From Aquarana catesbeiana (taxonomy: Eukaryota; Chordata; Amphibia; Anura; Ranidae): 64,000 bases of DNA. The translations under genes were made by a program, and so were the position numbers. Location of the stretch: the NCBI RefSeq assembly GCF_042186555.1, contig NC_133324.1:221699145-221763144 (forward strand), in the 5' to 3' direction. Under the pieces are notes generated by a model. It was given only the letters and a program-made list of their open reading frames with translations, had not been told where the DNA came from and searched no databases. Position 1 is the first letter of the stretch. The number at the start of each line of letters is the position of its first letter. This document shows positions 35,640 through 44,949 of the stretch, in pieces.

Positions 35640-36902
35640 ATTCCCATCAGGGTTGCCAACCTCCCGCAGCATTTTTCACTGACAAAATATGGGAAATTTA
35701 CTGATGGAGCACATTTTTTACTGACAACCTGAAAAATGATAGAACTCCTATTAAAAACTAAGACAATCCATATTTAACCACTTGCCGACCGCCGCATGTA
35801 TATATACATTGACACAATGGCATGGACAGGCAAATGGGCATTAAGGTACGTCCCTTTAAATTTGACGCCATGTCATCATGTGCGCACCGCAAGCTCCTTG
35901 AGTGTGATCACGGGTCCCATGGACTCGATGTCTGCGGGGATACCCGCGATCGTCTCACGGAGAGGAAGAAGGGGAAAATGCTAATGTAAACAAGCATTTC
36001 CCCGTTCTGCCTAGTGACAGGTTACCATTTACAGCTCCCTGTAATTGGGAACGGTGATCAGTGTCGTGTCACTTATAGCCCCTCCCCCCACAGTTAGAAT
36101 AACTCCCTAGGACACACTTAACCCCTACAGCGCCACCTAGTGTTAACCCCTTCACTGCCAGTCACATTTACATTAGCAATCAATGCATTTTTAATCACAC
36201 TGATCGCTGTATAAATGTGAATGGTCCCAAAATAGCGCCAAAAGTGTCCAATGTGCCCGCCATAATGTCGCAGTCACTATAAAAATCGCTGATTGCCGCC
36301 ATTACTAATAAAAAAAAAATTATAAAAATGCCATAAAACTATTCCCTATTTTGTAGACGCTATAACTTTTGCGCAAACCAATCAATAAATGCTTTTTTTT
36401 ACCAAAAATATGTAGAAGAATACGTATCGGCCTAAACTGAGGAAATAAAATGTTTTTTTTTTTTAATATTTTTGGGGATATTTATTATAGCAAAAAGTAA
36501 AAAATAATGCGTTTTTTTTTTCAAAATTGTTGCAATTTTTTTGTTTATAGGGCAAAAAATAAAAAACGCAGAGGTGATCAAATACCACCAAAAGAAAGCT
36601 CTATTTGTGAGGAAAAAGGGACATAAATTTTGTTTGGGAGCCACGTCGCACGACCGTGCAATTGTCAGTTAAAGTGATGCAGTGCCGAATCGCAAAAAGT
36701 GCTCTGGTCTTTGGCCAGCCAAATGGTCCGGGGTTTAAGTGGTTAAACATTACAAACACAATATTGAAACATTGACAATAAACATAACAAGTGATTTGCC
36801 TGGTTTACATTTACAAAAGTCAACACAGCATGACTAATTATCAGCCCTGGTTTTTACAAACTGTCAGTAAATTTACTGATGGTTGACAACCCTGATTCCC
36901 AT
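35640..36902. mobile_element. hAT-type MITE inserted in the Gypsy pol
   Basis: The body is 35648-36894. Ends are CAGGGTTGCCAAC and GTTGACAACCCTG. ATTCCCAT is duplicated exactly at 35640-35647 and 36895-36902, and removing one copy plus the element restores the pol reading. Subterminal TTTACTGATGG/ACTGACA motifs occur near both ends. Most of the interior is the nested TTAA element. Confidence 0.92.
35774..36746. mobile_element. TTAA-flanked element nested in the hAT MITE
   Basis: The body is 35778-36742. The left end CCACTTGCCGACCGCCGC pairs with the shorter inverted right end CCACTTAAACCCCGGACC, and TTAA flanks both sides. The inner sequence (AACTTTTGCGCAAACCAATC) recurs inverted at 47700-48376. 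No transposase. Confidence 0.82.
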
Positions 36903-38396
36903 GCACCCAGAAGACAGGGAGAAGACTGCCTTCATCTGCCCACTGGGGTTTTTCGAAGTGAACAGAATGCCCCAAGGACTGTCAGGAGCTCCTGCAAGCT
37001 AATGAAACTTACTGTAGGGTACATGAACTTGATTAAGGTGCTGGAGTATCTTAAAGATATCATTGTCTTCGAAAATACCCTTGAGGAACACGAAAAGTGA
37101 CTGGAAAAGGTACTGCAGAGACTCCATGAAGAATTGTCATTAATGTCAATTCTTTCAACCTTAAGTCACCTGGGGCATGTTGTCTCTGCAGAGGCACTGA
37201 CCCTAAAAAATTAGAAGCTGACACTTCCTGGTCTAGATCAAATAATGTCACTGAACTAAGGTTTTTCTTAGGGTTCTCTTCCTACTACTGAAGTTTTGTT
37301 TGCTAAAATAGCCTGACCCCTCGAGTTGCTGCAGAATGAGGAGAAAGATGCGGTTGCACCTAAGCCAAGTGAAGGAATTAAAAAACCTTGAGAATCTATT
37401 CAAGACCAGTGGACAGATCGATGTGAGCAGGCATTTCGCCACCTGAAGGGAGGTCTGACCAATGATCTGGTTAATGCCTATGCTGAGCCCTCTAAATCAT
37501 ATGAACCACATGTCGATGCTAGCAGAGACTGACACCTACCAAAAGAAACTACCCCTTTCACAACTTAGAGTTTCTGGCCTCAATATGAGTGGGAGTAGAC
37601 AAGTTTAAGGACTATCTGTAAGGTGCAGACTTCATGGTCAACACTGATAACAACTCTGGGGCACCAGTGGTTGGCTTCTTTGCCTGGGTTCTGATTCAGG
37701 TTGTCAAAGAAGGATCTATGGCATTAGCCAGAAGAGTATTAAAACAAATGACTGTCCCTCCCCCCAATAATAATTATCCTGCAAGTCCCCTTTGTTCCCC
37801 TGCTCTCTCCTCTACCATTCTCCTTTCTTTTAGTCAGTGCATACCCAGTCCACGACTAGCATCACCACCATAATTTCACTCTGTAGATTAAACTTTACTA
37901 CTGCTCACTGCTGCACTTGAGGTGGAGTTGCTACTGTTTATACAGATCTGGACATCATGTTATCTTATGCCTAGTCCTTACGGTTAATCAGTTTGTATGC
38001 TTAATTTGTTTTATTCCCATTGTTAAACCATTTTATGCTGGCCTAGTTACCAACCAAATTGGGTGACAATATATATGAAGTTTGAGTTTAGTACCTAGTT
38101 TGGTGTCGGTTTCCTTTGATAAAGCACTGCTACTGGGTACTAAGTATAATTTTCAGTGATTTCCTGTGATATTGTATAATTGTTTGTATACTGAATCTGT
38201 TGAGTTAGAGGGGCTGAGGTTCTTGAAAAGATCTTTCTGCTCCTGTGCAAATTGATACTCATAGAACTGCTTCTTCGGTGCAAATTGACACTCATGGAAC
38301 AGCTTCTTCAGTATCAGGACAAATTACAATGTAGCAATGTTATATTTAAAGAAAAAAAACTATTTTTTACAGTTTTATTGTATAACAAAAACAGAG

Positions 38397-38795
38397 TAAG
38401 GCCTCTTTCTCACGGGGCGGATCAGTGATGATCCGCCCCGTGAACATCCGCTGGCTCAGCGGGGATCGCTCCGCCGATCCTCGCTGAGCAGGAAGATGAC
38501 AGGTGCATCGCTGCACGCTGTGCAGCGACGGACCTGTCAGAGCGCCGCTCTCCCCTATGGGGGATCGGATGATGACGGACCGTAGTGTCCGTCGTCACCC
38601 GATCCGATCCGAAAACGGATGGAAAAGTAGGTTTTTCCTCCGTTACACTTTTCGGATCGGAGCGGGGTCGGATGTCAGCGGACATGTCACCACTGACATC
38701 CGACGCTCCATAGGGATGAATGTATGTCCGTTTTTCATCCGAAAACGGAAGGATGAAAAACGGACATACGGATCGTCCATGTGAAAGAGGCCTAT
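38397..38795. mobile_element. Palindromic MITE with GGCCTCTTTC ends
   Basis: The body is 38400-38792. The left GGCCTCTTTCTCACGG pairs with the inverted right GGCCTCTTTCACATGG. The interior is full of GGATCGGA/TCCGATCC and ACGGATG motifs in both orientations. Flanks are TAA and TAT, near the TWA target sites of Harbinger elements. A 212-codon minus-strand frame across it is a by-product. Confidence 0.75.
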
Positions 38796-39098
38796 GAGCA
38801 AAACAGGGAAAAATATAGAAGGCACATTGCACAATTCTGATATTGAACATATTAGCATATAGCAGGTTAGCAAACAGCAATGAAGTACATAGACATGCAT
38901 TCATATGGATGATATATTTAAAAAAGAGCTTGGACAGGTTATACCCACTTATAGAAACAGGTGAAATGGAAGTCAAGGGGCCAATTGGCAGGTATTTTAA
39001 CTGAGAATGGTAAACAGAAGCAAACCTATTGCTGTCAGTGTTACAATGCAAGTGTGACAATCCCAGGTCTACTTACCTGTTTAAGGATTTTCCTCTAT

Positions 39099-39800
39099 TA
39101 AGGCTTCGTTCACATTAGTGCATCTCCAAAGTCAAACAATTTCCTGTGCGACATTGGAGTGCAGCTTCGATGCAACTTTTGGCGCAATTGTAAATCGACT
39201 TTACACTCAATGGATCTAAAGCCGTGTACACACGGGTGGACTTTTCAGCATCAAACGTCCGACGGTCTTTCCGACGGACTTTCGACGGAGTTACGACGGA
39301 CTTTCGGACGACCGGACTTGTCCACACGTGAACGGACTAAAGTCTGTTCGAAAATCCGTTGGTATGAACGTGATGACGTACGAAGGGACTAGAATAAAGA
39401 AGTTCATAGCCAGTAGCCAATAGCTGCCCTTGAGTCTTTTTTTGTCCGTTGGACTAGCATACAGACGAACGGATTTTTCAACCGGACTCGAGTCCGTTGG
39501 AAAGATTTGAAACATGTTCCAAATCTAAAGTCCGTCTGATTTTCGACAGAAAAAGTCAGCTGAAGGTCCGATGAAGCCCACACACGGTCGGATTGTCTGA
39601 CAGATTTGTTCCTTCGGACCAGTCCGACCAAAAAGTCCGCCCGGCATAAGTTGCATCAAAAGTTTCACCAAAGTAGTGCAGGCACCTTTAGGTCACACCA
39701 ATTTGAATGGTTGTCATTGAAAATAATAGGGCGCAACTTGTCATGCAACTTTGATGTCCAAAGTCAAATGACAAATTCCACAAGTGTGACTGGAGCCTAA
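39099..39800. mobile_element. Harbinger-type MITE hosting a second MITE
   Basis: The body is 39102-39797, with ends GGCTTCGTTCACATTAG and the inverse of AAGTGTGACTGGAGCC. TAA is duplicated on both sides (39099-39101, 39798-39800), a TWA site typical of PIF/Harbinger. AACTTTTGGCGCAA and AAAGTTGCAT motifs occur on both sides of the nested insertion. Confidence 0.8.
39217..39649. mobile_element. Nested Harbinger-type MITE (GTCCGAC-rich)
   Basis: The body is 39220-39646. The left AGCCGTGTACACACGGGTGG pairs with the inverted right TGCCGGGCGGACTTTTTGG. TAA flanks both sides. The interior has many GTCCGACGG/CCGTCGGAC motifs. It is the same family as 51557-51962. Confidence 0.82.
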
Positions 39801-39908
39801 TACAATATGGTACACAATAATTGACACAGTAAAGTGGTTTTAAATTAGAATGTCTGTTGCTATAATACACTACATACAAATATAATGGTTAGCCGTAGGA
39901 CAACTCAC

Positions 39909-40039
39909 CTAAGAAAGATGCTCCCACAATTACAACATTCCTGTTACTTGCCAGCTTCACCACTCTGTTGGCATCTTCTGGGGTTCGAATTGTAAAAACA
40001 TTGTCCAGTTCTTTTCCTTTACATTTCAAAGTTTTAGGG
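39909..40039 (-). CDS. aifm3: AIFM3-like exon carrying the NAD-binding loop
   Basis: This 131-bp exon (phase 2 in, phase 1 out) lies between an ACACAG acceptor and a GTGAG donor. It encodes PKTLKCKGKELDNVFTIRTP, then the linker EDANRVVKLASNRN and the Rossmann strand-loop VVIVGASFLG. This is the start of the NAD(H)-binding subdomain. The second glycine of the usual GxGxxG loop is serine here (GASFLG), a substitution that also occurs in related ferredoxin-reductase-type enzymes, so it does not by itself suggest inactivation. It is preceded by the exon at 51030-51121, an intron of about 11 kb that holds the Gypsy composite. Confidence 0.92.
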
Positions 40040-41320
40040 CTGTGTAGAATGAAACTTGTTAGTACCTGAGCTAGAATACCTTTCACGTGTTCTATTCTGA
40101 AGAGACAGGACCTAAAACCAATAGCATTAAAAAGCAAAAGTTGCTTTTTTTTTTTTTTTTTTTTTTACGCCTATTAGATAGACCTGTGATGGGTTTAAAC
40201 CTCTGTATGGTTTTTATTGTTGTCTGTGTCCTCCACTGGGGTGATTTTCACACTCTAATTTTAAAGACCGTTGTCACTTGTACTGGAAATGTCAAGAAAC
40301 TTTGAGTTGTCAAGAATTAGAGGGGAAAATTTTTGACCCCTGTCCCACTGACTACTGCCTAAGATTTCATTTCCCTTACTTTGGAGAGATTTCTTCTAAT
40401 TTCCTGCTGTGTCTAGGAAGTTGTGAAGAAATAGAAGGACCTCTTCCAATGAGACATCTGCTGAGGTGATCACTGTCTAAGAGAAGATTTTCCTTATTTT
40501 GGAAAACTTTCCCCTTGCTTTCTGTTATTTCTCCAGGACAGGAAATTAATGTATACTGTATCTGTCCAATGGAACACAGACAGTAAAAGAAAACCAGATA
40601 GGAGGTTTTTTTTCCATTCCCTGGTATATCCAAAGCTAATGTAAAAGATTTTAGCTTTAGATACACTTTGTAATGAAGAGAATAGTATTACAGTGGGTCC
40701 TGCAGTAACCCAAGAAAAGTAATCAGATTTCCATTTACTTTAGGACGGTAAAATAATCTTTAACTGGTTTTCTGAGTTATTTTAATGTGTACATTTATCA
40801 ATGCCCAAATAGATAGGGATTAATTTTTTTGTATATGGTTAAAGCTGAATCTAAGGTTTGGATTTTATTGCGTCTTTACTTTGGCCCAGCTTACTTTAGT
40901 AAGGTTATAGTACATACATACATAAATAAAGGGTGCATTCACAGATGTAGTACTCTTCTAATGTAGGTGCTAGGCAAATTTGGCTTTTGGCTCCTCTAAT
41001 CAAAGCAGCAGTAATTGTTTGGGCTGACCTGTTCATGGTCTCACAGCCTGGGAGTTTGATTGCTTCTCCCTGCCTCTGGATGAAGCTTTAAGGGCATGGG
41101 GACAGGAGATTTAAATTGCCCAGCCTGAATATTTACCAGGTTCCAGCTATTCTCTGAAGTTTCCAAAAGGGGGCTGGAGTGTGGATAAATAGTCTGAGAC
41201 TGGAGAGGAGGGTTTTTTCACCCCAGGAGGGCTCCAGAGATGCACTCAAAAATGGCTCAAGGTGGCTTTATAGGTGCTAGGGTCAAAGGCTCAAATGGGC
41301 TTTTCTCAGAGCTGATTGCG
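40040..41320. other. Intron with no recognisable gene
   Basis: It holds a T-tract at 40146-40166 and a degenerate repeated segment near 40380-40620 in which TTTCCTGCTGTGTCTAGGA-like phrases recur. No element ends were found. The rest up to the LTR at 41321 shows nothing. Confidence 0.35.
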
Positions 41321-41996
41321 TGTCATAAACCAGATGTGACCAGAACTGTGTGACTGCGACAGAGTGAACTAGACATAAATAGGTGAAAGTAAGTAAGTTT
41401 ATTAAAGTAAATGCATATAAATGTGAACACACCACCAATACAAACAGAGTGAACAAACCAAACAACCAAACAGTGATAATAAACCAAACAGCATATATAG
41501 CAAAAGGGAGTACCAGAATCGTAGTCAAGCCAGGCCAGGGTCATAAACAGGAGATCGGCAGAGAGTAACAGACAGGGAACAAGATGGAAGGGATCAGGCT
41601 GCAGGGCAAGGATCCAGGGATACAGGAACAGATATAAACAGGTTCAGGATACAGGAATCAGGGTTCAGGTTCAGGATCAGGATAACAGATGAACAGGCTG
41701 CAGGTCCGAGAGCAAGGACAATGCCAGAGCAAGGTGTGTGTGCACTTGCCGGGTATTTATACTCAACTCAATCACACTCAGGTGATGCCTGATTGCAGGA
41801 GATGATGTCGGCCCCACACTGCCAGGAACCACCCACTGGTGGACGCCAGTACTGCAGCCCAAAGATCACATAATACTACCAACAGGGGAAAGCTCCCCTG
41901 GCAGTTCCAAACTGCCAGGAGACGCCTGCTGGTGGACCACAGTACTGCACGCCAAATATCAGGCAGTGTCATCAGCGGATGAAACCTTCCCTGACA
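41321..41996 (-). mobile_element. Gypsy 3' LTR (element B)
   Basis: This 676-bp LTR, read on the minus strand, starts TGTCAGGGAAGG and ends TTTATGACA. It shares about 500 bp at roughly 95% identity with 44430-44945. The junction with the internal region is a polypurine tract, so this is the 3' LTR of a minus-strand element. Confidence 0.88.
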
Positions 41997-42016
41997 GTAC
42001 CCCCCCCCACAAAGGA
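41997..42016 (-). other. Polypurine tract
   Basis: On the minus strand, CTTTGTGGGGGGGGG immediately precedes the TGTCAGGG start of the 3' LTR, the usual plus-strand priming site of LTR retrotransposons. Confidence 0.75.
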
Positions 42017-44358
42017 GCGGCGTCCGGACGCTCCAACTAGCTCCTGCTGGGACAAGCCCATGGCATCAAGCTGGGCAGCAGGCAGAGTCACACTAAGCTG
42101 AGTATGAAGACAGTCCAAAGTATCAAACCAGGCGATGGGCAGCTCAAGCTGGGCAGCAGGCATAGACATAATAGGCTCAGCAGCAGGCACATTAAGCTGG
42201 GCAGCAGGCACGGGCACATCAGGCTGGGTAGCAGACAAGGGCAAATCAGGCTGGGCAGCAAAAAGGGGCACATCAGGCTGGACAGCAGACGGGCACATCA
42301 CGCTGGGCAGCAGGCATGGGCACATCATGCTGGGCAGCAGGCACAGGCACATCACGCTGGGCAGCAGGCACATCACGCTGGGCAGCAGGCACTTCAAGCT
42401 GGGCGGCAGGCTCCAGTATATCGAGCTGGGCGGCAGGCTCCGGGTCATCGAGCTGGGTGGCAGGCTCCGGGTCATCGGGCTGGGTGGCAGGCTCTGGGTC
42501 ATCGGCTGGGTGGCAGGCTCCAGGTCATCGGGCTGGGCGGCAGGCTCCAGGTCATCGGGCTGGGCGGCAGGCTCCAGGTCATCGGCTGGGTGGCAGGCTC
42601 TGGTTCATCGGGCTGAGCGGCAGGCTCCAGGTCATCGAGCTGGGCGGCAGGCTCCGGGTCATCAAGCTGGACGGCAGACTCCAGGACCATCGAGCTGGAC
42701 GGCAGGCTCCAGGTCATCGAGCTGGACAGCAGGCACTGGGACATCAGGCCGAGCAGCGAGCACCATAACGGCAGGCTGGGTAACAGGTACTGACTCAGCA
42801 AGCTGAGTAACGGGCCCCGGCCCAGTGGGCTGGGTAGAGGGCACTGGCCTAGAAAACTGGGTGACGGGCACTGGCATGACAGGCTAAGACACGGGCACCG
42901 AAACTTTAGGCTGAGGCTGGGACACTGGATCTTTAGGCTGGAACACAGGATCTTCAGACTGGGACACCGGAACTTGAGGCTGGGACACGGGACTTTCAAC
43001 GGGGACACAGGCACCGGAACTTCAAACTGGAACATAGGCACAGGAACATCAGACTGGAACACCGTCACCGGAGCTTCAGACTGGAACATGGGCACGGGAA
43101 CATCAGACTGGAAGGCAGGCACCAAGACATCAGACTGGAAGGCAGGCACCAAGACATCAGACTGGAAGGCGGGCACGAGACATCAGACTGGAAGGCGGTT
43201 ACCGAGACATCAGACTGGAAAGCAGGCACCGACACATCAGACTGGAAGGCGGGCACTGAGACATGAGACTGGAAGGCGGGCACCAGGACATCAGGCTGGA
43301 ATGCTGGCTCTGGTCCTCTGGGCATGAACGCTGGCTCTGGCTCTTCAGACTGGAACGCTGGCTCTGGCTCTTCAGACTGGAACTCTGGCTCTTCAGACTG
43401 GAACGCTGGCTCTGGCTCTTCAGACTGGAACGTTGGTTCTGGCTCTTCAGACTGGAACGCCGGCTCTGGCTCTTCAGGCTGAAACACTGGCTCTAGCTCT
43501 TCGGGCTGGAACTCTGGCACTTTAGGCTGGGATACTGGCACCGGAACTTCAAGCTGGGACAGATTGGTGGGTGTGGAGGCAGGTTGGGTTAGTGGCAGGA
43601 TTGTTTTGGTTGGGAAAAACTTTCGTTTTTTTCTTTGGCTTAGCCACTGAAGCTCTGTAGGTGACTGCAGGACTGTAGGTAAGGGGTGCAGCAGACTGGA
43701 AAGGAGGACTGGTATATGGCAGAGAAGAGATAACAGTAGCTTGGGGAAGTTCTTGTGAGTTTGTAGGCAGGTGGGTTGAATGCAGGATAGGTACAGAGAC
43801 CTGATATGAGTATTTGGTTGGAAGCAGCGTATACTGGGCTGCAACTGAGGTTGACATGGGTGATGGGGAAACATACATTTGGGTAGGCTGGTGTCTGATG
43901 GTAGAGGTGGTTTGTTTGGCTGGGGCTGACTGCACCACGTCAGACCATGCCAAAAGTATAGGTTGTACAAACTGTAGTTTTAAATCTCCCTGTCTAACAA
44001 AAGACTGAGCAGACACAATGCACTCAGCAATCACCTGTGGGGAACAGGCTGAGTAGTGCTCACAAAAATCAGCGGGATCATCTTCAAAAAGCCACACTAG
44101 GGATACAACCTGATTCACATTAAAAGGAGGAGTGAAATCATCATGGCCCTCTGGAATATAGGGCAGGGCCAGCTCAGTACAGATCTTGAGCAAAGGCTGC
44201 ACCTCCCCAAACAATATATAACCCTGATGGACCAGGGAGTGAGCCAAAAGGATAGTTGCAAACAACTGGTCACTAGACCATCCTTTCAAAGCCTGGTGGC
44301 AATAATCACCACTTTCAGATGCCAGCAGAGAAAAATAAATAACCTCATCGGCATTCAT
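42017..44358 (-). pseudogene. Gag-like ORF with a long nonapeptide-repeat tail
   Basis: It starts at ATG 44358 (MNADEVIYFSLLASESGDY). The first 250 or so residues contain GWSSDQLFATILLAHSLVHQ and a segment resembling retrotransposon capsid helices. After a frameshift near 43560-43630 the rest is a 27-bp/9-residue tandem repeat: EPEPAFQSE, then VPAFQSDVL, then EPAAQLDDL types, down to about 42020. Several more shifts break it. No protease, reverse transcriptase or integrase lies between its two LTRs. Confidence 0.7.
42020..43560. repeat. 27-bp coding tandem repeat array
   Basis: There are roughly 55 units of 27 bp, for example CATCAGACTGGAAGGCAGGCACCAA on the plus strand. They fall into three sub-blocks (about 43270-43540, 43020-43260 and 42050-42760) with distinct consensus units. 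The 27-bp period keeps a 9-residue frame. Confidence 0.85.
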
Positions 44359-44429
44359 GTTTGCAACCAAACTGAATCAAAATGGTTCCCCTGTGTAGCC
44401 ACTTCTGGTCAGGGATGGCCCTGGTATTC

Positions 44430-44945
44430 TGTCATAAACCAGATGTGACCAGAACTATGTGACTGCGACAGAGTGAACCAGACATAAATAGGTGAAGGTA
44501 AGTAAGTTTATTAAAGTAAATGCATATAAATGTGAACACACCACCAATACAAACAGAGTGAACAAACCAAACAACCAAACAGTGATAATAAACCAACCAG
44601 CATATATAGCAAAAGGGAGTACCAGAATCGTAGTCAAGTCAGGCCAGGGTTATAAACAGGAGATCAACAGACGGGGGGCCAGGAGTAACAGACAGGGAAC
44701 AAGATGGAAGGGATCAGGCTACAGGGCAAGGATCCAGGGATACAGGAACAGATACAAACAGGTTCAGGATACAGGAATCAGGGTTCAGGTTCAGGGTCAG
44801 GATCAGGATCAGGATCAGGATAACAGATGAACAGGCTGCAGGTCAGGGCACAAGGACAATAGCAGGGCAAGGTGTGTGTGCACTTGCCAGGTATTTATAC
44901 TCATCTTAATCAGACTCAGGTGATGCCTGATTGCAGGAGATGATG
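44430..44945 (-). mobile_element. Truncated Gypsy LTR shared by the composite
   Basis: It matches 41321-41807 but stops at GATGATG and passes directly into chromodomain-encoding pol sequence. About 190 bp of U3 plus the polypurine tract are missing. It lies 5' of the gag-like ORF and 3' of a pol region, so it serves as the 5' LTR of one copy and the 3' LTR of the other. Confidence 0.82.
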
Positions 44946-44949
44946 GAAA

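Larger units (their letters stand above)
34540..37760 (+). mobile_element. Decayed Ty3/Gypsy pol, interrupted
   Basis: A single ancient Gypsy pol can be followed across stops and frameshifts. It has a protease-side region (KFPYNGYLQIRLTF, SLLIGTNTD-type phrases at 34560-34800), a linker, and reverse transcriptase start (SPIVV.RKKNGSIRMCIDYG near 35450, LSRAKWFSVLDLKSGY near 35600). It resumes after the hAT insertion with IPMHPEDREKTAFICPLGFF at 36895. The YLDDI region is YLKDI at about 37045, and RNase-H-side sequence (QAFRHLKGGLTN, AEPSKSYEPHVDASRD) runs to about 37700. No LTRs were found. Confidence 0.85.

Noticed and set aside
38422..39060. 212-codon minus-strand frame
   Set aside because: It runs through a palindromic MITE and flanking intron, with no motif.
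42104..42806. Plus-strand frames of 150-223 codons
   Set aside because: They are antisense to the 27-bp repeat array, whose period is divisible by three and so keeps all frames open.
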